Assembly: GCF_023204875.1 (NCBI RefSeq)
Contig: NZ_CP096247.1
Location: forward strand, 1,798,001 to 1,862,000
Direction of reading: 5' to 3'
Source of the DNA: Prevotella sp. E15-22
GTDB lineage: Bacteria > Bacteroidota > Bacteroidia > Bacteroidales > Bacteroidaceae
DNA: 64,000 bases
The notes under the pieces are model-generated. The model saw only the letters and a list, made by a program, of their open reading frames with translations. It was not told where the DNA came from and did no database searches. Position numbers and translations under genes: made by a program. Shown one piece after another: positions 50,300 through 59,671 of the stretch; within the stretch, counting starts at the first letter, position 1, and each line of letters starts with the position of its first letter.

Positions 50300-51627
50300 C
50301 TGAAGGACAATGGAAACGGAGGCCGGCTGACCCCATGAGGCACCACCGTGAAAACGGATGGGACTATAAGGGGCGTGCTATCTATCATTTTACGCTGCCT
50401 GTGGAGGATCGCTATCCGCTGTTTGGAACACTGGCGGGCGAGAACGCAGAGACGGCCTTCGTGAGGCTGAACTCCTTTGGTCGTCGTGTGTATGCGATGC
50501 TGAATGGGCTGCCGCTGTTTTATGCTGAAAGGGGGTTCGCCCTGAAGGTGCTGGCGCTGAAGGTGATGCCCGACCATGTGCATCTGGTGATTCAGGTGCT
50601 GGAGCAGCTGCCGCAGAGCATCGGTGCTGTTGTGCGTGGGTTCAAAAGCGGCTGCACAAAGGTGTATAAGGAGATGTATATGAGCAGCGGCGAGAACGCC
50701 GCTGGAGTGAATGGGAACGAAAACGGGCACGCCGCTGGAGCGCAGGGCAACGGGCGCGCCGCTGGAGTGAATGGGAACGAAAACGGGCGCGCCGCTGGAG
50801 CGCAGGGCAACGGGGGCGCCGCTGGAGTGAATGGGAACGAAAACGAGAACGCCGCTGGAGCGCAGGGCAACGGGGGCGTGCAGGGCGAGGGCAACGGGCG
50901 CGCCGCTGGTGTGGATGGCGAGGACGCGCCCATGCATTTCGCTCGCATTTTTGCGAACAGGGGCAGCATCTGGGAGCAGAACCCTGCTTATTATCATGAG
51001 CGAATACTGCATGCGCCTGGACAGCTGCGACGAATGATTGACTATGTGAAGGACAACCCACGGCGACTGTGGATAAAAAGGCACAACCCTGACCTTTTCC
51101 GTTTGCATAGGCAGACAGGGGTCGCTGGACTGCTGTTCACTTCAATGGGCAATCATTTCCTATTGGACTGGCCTGACAGACAGGTGGTGGAGATATCGCG
51201 AAGCGCCACTGACGAGGAGGTGCAGGAACGACTGCGAATGGTGCTGGCGGCTGCGCATAATGGGGCTGTTACCTATACAGCGGCTATCAGCAAGGGCGAG
51301 CAACTCATCGCACGAACGATGCGAGAACAGGGCTATCCGTTGGTGGTGCTACTCAACGCTGGTTTTCCAAAGGAGGGGTCGCCACACGAGCGTTTCTTCA
51401 AGCCTGGTGGGGTTTATTTCGAGGCTTGTTCTAGGGGGCAGTTATTGCTGCTTGAACCTACTGAGCAGGCTTTCCTGGACAGTGATATCCAAGCGGCTGT
51501 CGAAGAGACGTTGATGCGCAAGGCAGAGGCTCGACATTTCACCTACGCCCCTGTTCCAGTGACCTCGCAGCGCTACCGTTTCGTGGCGCTCAACGAGATG
51601 GCGAAATGGATCCAGTTATATAATTAA
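50296..51627 (+). CDS. REP-associated (Y1/HUH) transposase-like protein with repeat insert and C-terminal extension
   Basis: The 443-residue protein begins with a Y1-type transposase domain: YKGRAIYHFTLPV, then the HUH metal motif PDHVHLVIQ (residues 92-100). The catalytic-Tyr region IDYVKDNPRR follows, with Tyr about residue 250. Between these halves lies a low-complexity insert (residues about 134-205) of three 20-residue repeats AAGVNGNENG(H/R/N)AAGAQGNG. Residues about 270-443 form an extra domain with GAVTYTAAISKGEQLIART and YPLVVLLNAGFPKEG that looks Rossmann- or DprA/SLOG-like. RAYT proteins act on REP palindromes and are usually near 200 residues. The start overlaps the ORF6N remnant by four bases. 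Confidence 0.82.
   Translation: MTEGQWKRRPADPMRHHRENGWDYKGRAIYHFTLPVEDRYPLFGTLAGENAETAFVRLNSFGRRVYAMLNGLPLFYAERGFALKVLALKVMPDHVHLVIQVLEQLPQSIGAVVRGFKSGCTKVYKEMYMSSGENAAGVNGNENGHAAGAQGNGRAAGVNGNENGRAAGAQGNGGAAGVNGNENENAAGAQGNGGVQGEGNGRAAGVDGEDAPMHFARIFANRGSIWEQNPAYYHERILHAPGQLRRMIDYVKDNPRRLWIKRHNPDLFRLHRQTGVAGLLFTSMGNHFLLDWPDRQVVEISRSATDEEVQERLRMVLAAAHNGAVTYTAAISKGEQLIARTMREQGYPLVVLLNAGFPKEGSPHERFFKPGGVYFEACSRGQLLLLEPTEQAFLDSDIQAAVEETLMRKAEARHFTYAPVPVTSQRYRFVALNEMAKWIQLYN
50699..50910 (+). repeat. 60-bp tandem repeat inside the RAYT-like gene
   Basis: Three units of 60 bp begin at about 50699, 50759 and 50819 (unit start GCCGCTGGAGTGAATGGGAA), then a degenerate part follows to about 50910. 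The unit is divisible by three and keeps the reading frame. Confidence 0.95.
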
Positions 51628-51670
51628 GAGAAGATTCATTTGGATTTTTAATTTTTCAATTATACAAAAA

Positions 51671-51707
51671 AAAGACCCTGGCTCCTCATCCTATTGCCAG
51701 GGTCTTT
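51671..51707 (-). terminator. Terminator of the outer-membrane receptor gene
   Basis: A 12-bp perfect stem AAAGACCCTGGC (51671-51682) / GCCAGGGTCTTT (51696-51707). The long T-run is on the minus strand, so it mainly ends the gene at 51767, 60 bases upstream in transcription. It may also act weakly on the plus strand. Confidence 0.85.
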
Positions 51708-51766
51708 CCATTATGCGTTTTTGCGTTGGCCTAAGTCGTATATCTTAGGGTTGTAATTAGACGTGT

Positions 51767-54700
51767 TTAGAACATGCCTGGGCCGCCAAAGCCGCCACCC
51801 ATAGGACGTCCGCCGCCGAAGCCGCCACCACCGCCACGGTTTCCACCGCCACGGTTTCCACCACCACGGTTGCCGCCGCCCATGCCAGGACCGAAGCCGC
51901 CACCCATTGGCATGCCCATACCCATGCCCATGCCCATGCGAGACTGACGGGTGCCGAAGAGGTTGAGACGATAGCTGGCACGGAACATCACGTAGCTGGT
52001 AACGGCGTTGTACTCGTTATCGGTACGGGCCATGGCTGAGATGGTGCGCGAGAAGTTAGACTGCTGACCCAGGATGTCGTAGAACTGCAGGGTGAGCGTG
52101 AGTGGTTTGCCACGCAGCAGACTGTGAGAGATCTGGGCGTTCCAGATGAGCTCGTTGGTGTTCATCGAAGCGTCAGTATAACCACGACGGCTGTTCATGC
52201 TGAGGTCGGTGGTGACCTGTGAGCCCCAAGGCATCTGCAGCGTGGTGTTGAAGCCGTAAGAGAAGGTGTAGGTGTCGAGGTTTGACTGAGGCTGAAGTTC
52301 GTTGCGAGTGTAGTTGTAGTTCAAAGAGCCGTTGAGCTCGACTTCCAACCAGTCGTTACGATAGCTGGTGCCCAGGCGTCCACCCATATTGTGTGAGTTG
52401 GTGACGTTGCGAAGTGACTCATTGTTCTTAGCGACATAGCCCACACGGTGGTTGTAGTTCTCGTTCAAAGAGATGTTGTATGAGAAGTAGCCCAGCGAGT
52501 CGATGGCCGAGTTGAAGGTGATGTTACCACCTGCGTTCCAGTTGCCGTTGATGTTAACAGGCATTGAGGTCTGTCCACCAGTTTCTGCATTATATTCCAC
52601 TCTATTCGCAATACTATTCGATGTGGTCGAGAAGTTCAGGTTGGCGAAGATGAAGCGCTGGTGAGCCTGGAAATAGTCGTTATAGCGCAGGTTGAAGCTC
52701 TGGGTGAACGAAGGCTTCAGATTAGGGTTACCTGTGGTCTTGTTCAGAGGATTGGTATCATCATCAAGAACAAGCAACTGAGACAGAGAAGGCTGACTGG
52801 TGCTGCCACGATACTCAAAGCGAAGGTTGCCCTGCTGAGAGAAGCGCCAGCGGAAGTTGGCAGAAGGACTCCAGTTTACGACATTAATGACGGTGTCGAC
52901 CAACTGACCTAAGTAGTCCTGATTATAGTGTGATCTCTGAGGAATCACTTGCACACCAACGTTGAAGTCGTAGGTATTGCGAATGAAGCGCAACATCACC
53001 TCGCCAGTGTGGATGTAGTTGGTATATTCAGAATACTGACTCTGATTCTTGGTCCAGAAAGTGTCGCCCGTAGAGGGAGAATAGCCTGGGTTGATAAGGT
53101 CGAAGTAGTCGCTCCAGCTGCGATATGAAGGATTGACGCCTGTCCAGTCGTAGCCCCTGGTTGGATCACTGAGCAAGGGGTCTGAATAGTCGAACGTCTT
53201 ACGGTCGTTCTCGTTGTAGCGATACTGGAAGGTATAGCTGAACTGCAGGAACGTGGCGTAGGCGATTGGCTCGCTATATGTGGCGCGTGCGCTATAGTCG
53301 TACGACTTGGTGGGCGCCAGGGTATAACGGTTGGTCTGATAATTGTCCAGTCCGCTGACGCCATTAAAGGTGGTGGTGCTCTTGAACAGACGAGTGAAGT
53401 TGTTAGACAACTGCTTGTTCTCGTTGTCGCTATAGTTACCAGTCAACTGGATGGTGATGTTGCGGCCACGGCCGTTGAGCAGACGGTTAATCTGGAGAGT
53501 ACCACCCAAGCGCTTGTTCTCGCCATAGGTGAGCGACTTGTTGGCTGAACCGTTGACAGCAATATCACGCAACTTGCTATAAACGTCATCACCGTTAGAA
53601 TTAGTATTTTTCAAGAGCTCAGATATAATGGCTGAAGAAATCTGTTCGTTTACGATGTCGTAGGGATCGGCATTAAACGTGGCCGAGGTGCTGTTGCCTG
53701 TGCCGTCGTTGGTGCCAAAGCTCCAGTTGGGACGGAATGAGATGTTCCACAGGGTATCGGGTGTCCACTCCACGCGACCAGTGACGCTCCAGTTGTTAGA
53801 ACGAGAATAGTTCTGGTTGATAGAGTTCTGGAACGAAGAGGTTGAACCTACGAAGTTCTCGCTTGAACGGCGCGACCATGAGTCGCCATCGCGATGGTTG
53901 AAGTTGACGCTGGCTTGTGCAATAATGAGGTCGGTCTTTTCGTAGTTCAGGTTGATCATGCCGGTCTTGGCTGCATTGAGGCCGCCACCGCCCATGCCCA
54001 TGCCGCCACCAAAGCGTCGGCCGCCACCGCCACCCATACCCATGTCGTTGGTATTGTTGGCGTTGAGCATACCCATGACGCGATAGTCGTCGCGCATGTA
54101 CATGCCAAACAAACGACCTGTATAGCGATCCTTGGTGCCCTTGCCCAGGTCGACGTTCATCATGGTGCCACGATTCATGCCTGCACGGATGCCGAAGTCG
54201 AGCACGGTTTGCTCGTTGCCATCGTCGATACCTGTGATACGAGCCAAGTCGCTCTTCTCATCGTATGCGCGTACCTTTTCAATAATCGAGGTGGGCAGGT
54301 TCTTCAACGCTGTCTTTGAGTCGCCAAACTCCTTGCCATCGACCTTGATCTTGGTGACGGTCTTACCATTGATCTTGATGTTGCCATCGTCGTCGAGCTC
54401 GGCACCTGGCATGCGCTTCACCAACTCCTCGACCACTGAGCCCTCAGGGGTGCGATAGGCGTCGGCATTGAAGATCAGGGTGTCGCCCTTCGACTGCACC
54501 TTGGCCAGGTGAGAGGTGATGGTGGCACCCTTCAGCATCACGGCATCAGGATTGATGGTGAGCTTGCCCAGGTTGATGGCCTTGCCTGCCATGGTGATGT
54601 TCTTGTAGAGGGGTTTGTAGCCCACATAGGTGACACGAACGATGTACTTGCCATCGGAAGGGGCAGTCATGGAGAACTGACCATTCATGTTAGTCACAGC

Positions 54701-54859
54701 ATTGCGAACGGTGGAACTGTCTGATTTTAACAAGGTTACAGTTGCCTGAATGACAGACTCTTGTGTGTCGCCCTCGACCACAGTACCACTAATGGTGCGC
54801 TGAGCCTGCATTGAAAGGGCCGAGAAAATGACGGCCATGGTGAATAGAAGTCGTTTCAT
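51767..54859 (-). CDS. TonB-dependent-receptor-like outer-membrane beta-barrel protein
   Basis: This outer-membrane protein of about 1030 residues has a signal peptide (MKRLLFTMAVIFSALSMQA). A carboxypeptidase-regulatory-like beta sandwich follows (RTISGTVVEGDTQESVIQATVTLL). A plug-like region comes next (VVEELVKRMPGAELDDDGNI, KINGKTVTKIKVDGKEF) and then a large C-terminal barrel. The last 60 residues are glycine-rich (GMGMGMGMPMGGGFG, repeated NRGGG) and come from short tandem repeats, as is another GMGGGGGRRFGGGMG loop near residue 280. No SusD partner gene lies beside it. The ATG at 54859 gives the signal peptide. Confidence 0.87.
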   Translation of the reverse strand: MKRLLFTMAVIFSALSMQAQRTISGTVVEGDTQESVIQATVTLLKSDSSTVRNAVTNMNGQFSMTAPSDGKYIVRVTYVGYKPLYKNITMAGKAINLGKLTINPDAVMLKGATITSHLAKVQSKGDTLIFNADAYRTPEGSVVEELVKRMPGAELDDDGNIKINGKTVTKIKVDGKEFGDSKTALKNLPTSIIEKVRAYDEKSDLARITGIDDGNEQTVLDFGIRAGMNRGTMMNVDLGKGTKDRYTGRLFGMYMRDDYRVMGMLNANNTNDMGMGGGGGRRFGGGMGMGGGGLNAAKTGMINLNYEKTDLIIAQASVNFNHRDGDSWSRRSSENFVGSTSSFQNSINQNYSRSNNWSVTGRVEWTPDTLWNISFRPNWSFGTNDGTGNSTSATFNADPYDIVNEQISSAIISELLKNTNSNGDDVYSKLRDIAVNGSANKSLTYGENKRLGGTLQINRLLNGRGRNITIQLTGNYSDNENKQLSNNFTRLFKSTTTFNGVSGLDNYQTNRYTLAPTKSYDYSARATYSEPIAYATFLQFSYTFQYRYNENDRKTFDYSDPLLSDPTRGYDWTGVNPSYRSWSDYFDLINPGYSPSTGDTFWTKNQSQYSEYTNYIHTGEVMLRFIRNTYDFNVGVQVIPQRSHYNQDYLGQLVDTVINVVNWSPSANFRWRFSQQGNLRFEYRGSTSQPSLSQLLVLDDDTNPLNKTTGNPNLKPSFTQSFNLRYNDYFQAHQRFIFANLNFSTTSNSIANRVEYNAETGGQTSMPVNINGNWNAGGNITFNSAIDSLGYFSYNISLNENYNHRVGYVAKNNESLRNVTNSHNMGGRLGTSYRNDWLEVELNGSLNYNYTRNELQPQSNLDTYTFSYGFNTTLQMPWGSQVTTDLSMNSRRGYTDASMNTNELIWNAQISHSLLRGKPLTLTLQFYDILGQQSNFSRTISAMARTDNEYNAVTSYVMFRASYRLNLFGTRQSRMGMGMGMGMPMGGGFGPGMGGGNRGGGNRGGGNRGGGGGFGGGRPMGGGFGGPGMF

Positions 54860-54971
54860 TATTGCTTGTTTTGGTTTATTCAACTGAACTTTTGACGCGT
54901 TATGATATTTAAAGTTTAACTCAGTTTTAAAAAATTTTTCGCCACTACCCTATTCATCCAAAAAAAATGAT

Positions 54972-54979
54972 TACCTTTG
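54972..54979 (+). promoter_or_regulatory. -7 promoter element of dnaB
   Basis: TACCTTTG lies 22 bases before the dnaB ATG. Confidence 0.65.
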
Positions 54980-55001
54980 CATCACAAAACAAAAAGATTT
55001 T

Positions 55002-56528
55002 ATGCCACAGCAGACTTCTAACGCACGAAGACAGACACGCAAACAGCCGTCTGTCGACAATACTTACGCTCACTTGCAGCCACAGGCTCTGGACGTGGAG
55101 CGCGCCGTTCTGGGCGCACTGCTCATTGACAAGGATGCCTATGCCGTGGTTTGCGAGATTCTGCGCCCTGAGAGTTTTTACGAACCCAGAAACCAAATCG
55201 TTTACAGTGCCATCCAGCAACTGTCGATGAACGAACAGCCGGTGGACGTGCTGACCGTGGCGGAACAACTGGCCAAGCAGGGACATCTGGAGGAGATTGG
55301 CGGACCGGCCTATATTGCTGAGATTTCGTCGCGCGTGGCTTCGTCGGCCCATGTGGAATATCATGCGCGCATCGTGGCCCAGAAATCGCTGGCCAGACAG
55401 CTGATATCGTTTGCCAGCGACATCGAGACGAAGGCCTTCGACGAGACGATCGACGTGGACGACCTGATGCAGCAGGCCGAGGGCTCGCTCTTCGAACTGT
55501 CGCAGAAGAACATGAAGAAGGACTACACGCAGATTGACCCTGTGGTGAGTCAGGCTATCAGCGTGATTCAGAAGGCGGCTGCCAATACGGACGGACTGAC
55601 GGGTATCACAAGTGGATATACTGGACTGGACGACAAGACGAGTGGATGGCAGCCTTCCGACTTGGTGATTATTGCTGGACGACCGGCCATGGGTAAGACG
55701 GCCTTCGCGCTGTCTATGGCTAAGAACATTGCGGCCGACCACCGTATTCCCATCGCGTTCTTCTCGCTCGAGATGTCGAACGTGCAGCTGGTGAACCGTT
55801 TGATTTCGAACGCCTGCGAGATATCGGGTAAGAAGATTCTGAACGGACAACTGCAGCCTGACGAGTGGGACCGACTGGACAAGCGTGTGAACGACCTGAT
55901 TGGTGCACCGCTGTATGTGGACGACACGCCTGGACTGTCTGTGTTTGAGTTGAGAACAAAGGCTCGCCGACTGGTGCGTGAGCATGGCGTGAAGATTATC
56001 ATGATTGACTATCTGCAGCTGATGAACGCCAACGGCATGCGCTTCTCGAGCCGTCAGGAAGAGGTGTCAACGATATCGCGTTCGCTGAAGGGACTGGCCA
56101 AAGAGCTGGATATTCCCATCCTGGCGCTGTCGCAGTTGAACCGTGGTGTGGAGAGTCGTGAGGGACTGGAAGGTAAGCGTCCGCAGCTGAGCGACCTGCG
56201 TGAGTCGGGTGCCATCGAGCAGGATGCGGATATGGTGCTGTTTGTGCATCGTCCTGAGTATTATCACATCTTCCAGGATGATAAGGGTCGCGACCTGCAC
56301 GGAATGGCCGAGATTATCATTGCAAAGCATCGTAAGGGTGCGACGGGCGACGTGCTGCTGAACTTCCGTGGCGAGTTTACGCGCTTCGAGAATCCTGAGG
56401 AGGGAAGATTGTCGTCGAGCAGTCATGGCCAACTGATGGAGTCGAAGGTGGACGGCTCTGGACCTATGCCCCTGCCTGAGGGCTATGATCCCTTTGCTGG
56501 TGCGCCCAACGGGCCGATGCCGTTCTAA
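55002..56528 (+). CDS. dnaB: Replicative DNA helicase
   Basis: DnaB is the hexameric helicase that unwinds DNA ahead of the fork. The N-terminal primase-binding domain (PQALDVERAVLGALLIDKDAY) and the RecA-like ATPase core with Walker A GRPAMGKTAFALSMAKN are present. Walker B IIMIDYLQLM, SQLNRGVESR and the arginine-finger region LSDLRESGAIEQDAD are also present. The 508 residues are normal and no intein is seen. The gene stands alone and ends at a strong hairpin. Confidence 0.97.
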   Translation: MPQQTSNARRQTRKQPSVDNTYAHLQPQALDVERAVLGALLIDKDAYAVVCEILRPESFYEPRNQIVYSAIQQLSMNEQPVDVLTVAEQLAKQGHLEEIGGPAYIAEISSRVASSAHVEYHARIVAQKSLARQLISFASDIETKAFDETIDVDDLMQQAEGSLFELSQKNMKKDYTQIDPVVSQAISVIQKAAANTDGLTGITSGYTGLDDKTSGWQPSDLVIIAGRPAMGKTAFALSMAKNIAADHRIPIAFFSLEMSNVQLVNRLISNACEISGKKILNGQLQPDEWDRLDKRVNDLIGAPLYVDDTPGLSVFELRTKARRLVREHGVKIIMIDYLQLMNANGMRFSSRQEEVSTISRSLKGLAKELDIPILALSQLNRGVESREGLEGKRPQLSDLRESGAIEQDADMVLFVHRPEYYHIFQDDKGRDLHGMAEIIIAKHRKGATGDVLLNFRGEFTRFENPEEGRLSSSSHGQLMESKVDGSGPMPLPEGYDPFAGAPNGPMPF

Positions 56529-56541
56529 GGAAGATAAAAGA

Positions 56542-56574
56542 AAAACTGGCGAGTCACTCAGACTCGCCAGTTTT
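56542..56574. terminator. Bidirectional terminator between dnaB and trpS
   Basis: A 14-bp perfect stem (56542-56555 with 56561-56574), a 5-base loop, then TCTTTTT on the plus strand and a T-rich side on the minus strand. It serves both convergent genes. Confidence 0.9.
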
Positions 56575-56605
56575 CTTTTTGATTACGTTATCGTTAGATT
56601 AGAGA

Positions 56606-57775
<1,170 letters not shown>

Positions 57776-57781
57776 TTAATT

Positions 57782-58081
57782 ATGTATTTCACAGGCATTA
57801 TCATAGCTATATCCACTTTTCTGGTCATTGGCATCTTCCACCCTATCGTCATCAAGGTTGAATATCACACAGGCACACGCTATTGGTGGCTCTTCCTGCT
57901 GCTGGGCATCGCCTGCATCGTGGCTGCGCTGTTTACGAGCAACGAAGTGGTGTCGGCTGTGATTGGCGTGGTGGGGGCTTCGGCACTGTGGACCATTGGC
58001 GAACTGTTTGAACAGAGAAAGCGAGTGAAGCGTGGATGGTTTCCTATGAACCCTAAAAGAAAGGAGGAGTATGAAGACTAA
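57782..58081 (+). CDS. DUF4491 family membrane protein
   Basis: This 99-residue protein has three predicted membrane segments: ISTFLVIGIFHPIVI, YWWLFLLLGIACIVAALF and VIGVVGASALWTIGEL. The ending EQRKRVKRGWFPMNPKRK is the conserved tail of the DUF4491 family as I recall it. The function is unknown. It overlaps the start of rlmH by 11 bases, so the two are translationally linked. Confidence 0.85.
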   Translation: MYFTGIIIAISTFLVIGIFHPIVIKVEYHTGTRYWWLFLLLGIACIVAALFTSNEVVSAVIGVVGASALWTIGELFEQRKRVKRGWFPMNPKRKEEYED

Positions 58082-58541
58082 CTTGATTCTGGTGGGCAAA
58101 ACGGTGAACAAGCATTTTGTGGCTGGCATCAACGACTATGCTGAGCGCATTGGCCATTATATGCCGTTCGACATCATCACGATTCCTGAACTGAAGAACA
58201 CAAAGAACTTGACGGAGGAGCAGCAGAAGAAGGCGGAGGGCGACTTGATCCTGAAGCAGATTCAGCCTTCGGACACGGTGGTGCTGCTGGACGAGCATGG
58301 CAAGGAGTTCAGGAGCATCGAGATGGCGGCCTGGCTGGAACAGATGCAGAACAAGGCACGCCGACTGGTGTTTGTGATTGGTGGACCTTATGGTTTTTCG
58401 CCTGCTGTGTATGAAAGGGCAAACGAAAAACTGTCGCTGTCGAAGTTGACGTTCTCACATCAGATGGTGCGACTGGTGTTTACTGAGCAGCTGTACAGGG
58501 CGTGCACCATCATCAAGGGTGAGCCTTATCACCACGAGTAA
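58071..58541 (+). CDS. rlmH: 23S rRNA (pseudouridine-1915 N3)-methyltransferase
   Basis: RlmH is a SPOUT methyltransferase that modifies helix 69 of 23S rRNA. The SAM-binding knot RLVFVIGGPYGFSPAVY and the C-terminal LSLSKLTFSHQMVRLVFTEQ and EQLYRACTIIKGEPYHHE are intact. The length of 156 residues is standard. It is the second gene after DUF4491. Confidence 0.96.
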   Translation: MKTNLILVGKTVNKHFVAGINDYAERIGHYMPFDIITIPELKNTKNLTEEQQKKAEGDLILKQIQPSDTVVLLDEHGKEFRSIEMAAWLEQMQNKARRLVFVIGGPYGFSPAVYERANEKLSLSKLTFSHQMVRLVFTEQLYRACTIIKGEPYHHE

Positions 58542-58573
58542 TCACTTTTTTGGTTATATGCCTCGAGCTGGCG

Positions 58574-59596
58574 TTACTTGGGCAACTGGTCGAAGGTGCG
58601 TCGGCCATGGGCATAATACTGCCAAAGAAGGAGCATGGGGGTATAGTCAACGACGCCCTGTGCCCTACTCTGCTGAATGTGCTGGCGGTCGGCCTCGAAG
58701 TCTTTCTTCCATCGCTTGAAGTCGCGACGCGCACGACAAATGGCCTTGAAGTCGGCCACATTTCGCTTGAGCAGAAGGGTTTGGAAAGCGGCCAGGTAGT
58801 CGAGGAAGAAACGGACTATCATCACGCGCGATAAGTCGCTTTGCGGCAAGCACTTATAGAGCATCGTTAGATTATTCCTAAAGTTTAGATAGGTCTTCAT
58901 GGGACTGGATTTTGGCAGGGTGCCACCACCCACATGATAGGCCTTACTCTGGGGGATGCTATAGAGCTGATAGCCACGAATGCGCATGCGCCAACACATG
59001 TCGATCTCTTCCTGATGGGCAAAGAAACGGCCATCGAGTCCGCCTACCTCTTTATATATACGCGAGCGCACGAGAAGGGCTGCTCCTGTGGCCCAATGAA
59101 TCTGGGTGGGCTCGTCGTACTGTCCTTTGTCGTCTTCGAGCACATCGAACACGCGACCACGACAGTAGGGATAGCCATAGCGATCGAGATAGCCGCCACT
59201 GGCTCCTGCATACTCGAACTTCTGGCGCTCGAAGATGCTGAGCAACTTGGGTTGGCAGGCGGCCACCTCTGGATGGGCATCCATAAAGGTGATGAGGGGC
59301 GTGAGCCAATTCTTGGTCACCTCGATATCGCTGTTCAACAGCAGATAGTATTCGGCATCTATCTGGGCAAGGGCTTTGTTATAACCGTCGGCAAAGCCCC
59401 AGTTGCGCTCGAGAACGATGAGTTTTACTTCTGGAAAGGTGGTCTTGAGCAGTTCGACGCTCTCGTCTGTCGATGCATTATCGGCCACATAGACCTCGGC
59501 CTCGTCGCGCGAATACTCGAGCACGGTGGGCAGATACTGGCGAAGCATGTCGGCGCCATTCCAGTTCAAAATCACTACTGCTACTTTCTTTTCCAT
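58574..59596 (-). CDS. Family 2 glycosyltransferase
   Basis: This inverting GT-A glycosyltransferase has 340 residues. VAVVILNWNGADMLRQYLP is the nucleotide-binding start and VYVADNASTDESVELL follows. LLLNSDIEVTKNWL holds the DxD-like NSD, and GAALLVRSRIYKEVGGLDGRFF is the acceptor loop. It resembles rhamnosyl- and other cell-surface polysaccharide transferases, which is family inference. The start at 59596 (second Met) is preferred. It is near mtaB but separated by simple repeats. Confidence 0.9.
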   Translation of the reverse strand: MEKKVAVVILNWNGADMLRQYLPTVLEYSRDEAEVYVADNASTDESVELLKTTFPEVKLIVLERNWGFADGYNKALAQIDAEYYLLLNSDIEVTKNWLTPLITFMDAHPEVAACQPKLLSIFERQKFEYAGASGGYLDRYGYPYCRGRVFDVLEDDKGQYDEPTQIHWATGAALLVRSRIYKEVGGLDGRFFAHQEEIDMCWRMRIRGYQLYSIPQSKAYHVGGGTLPKSSPMKTYLNFRNNLTMLYKCLPQSDLSRVMIVRFFLDYLAAFQTLLLKRNVADFKAICRARRDFKRWKKDFEADRQHIQQSRAQGVVDYTPMLLLWQYYAHGRRTFDQLPK

Positions 59597-59603
59597 CAAT
59601 TCT

Positions 59604-59671
59604 TAACTATAAACTATGAACTACGAACTATAAACTATGAACTATAAACTATGAACTATCAACTATCAACT
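59604..59671. repeat. AACTATAAACTATGAACTA-type simple repeats
   Basis: Degenerate AACTATRA units fill the 74 bases between the glycosyltransferase start and the mtaB stop. They are a likely slippage product and overlap the last codon of mtaB. Confidence 0.85.

Noticed and set aside
50239..51108. Minus-strand frames opposite the RAYT-like gene
   Set aside because: They are repetitive Arg/Ser/Pro shadows of the 60-bp repeat insert.
30794..51766. Complete integrative element or prophage
   Set aside because: No integrase, conjugation, capsid or tail gene and no tRNA attachment site was found, so only an accessory island is called.
54954..55985. 343-aa minus-strand frame opposite dnaB
   Set aside because: dnaB has complete helicase motifs, and this antisense frame has no recognisable domain.
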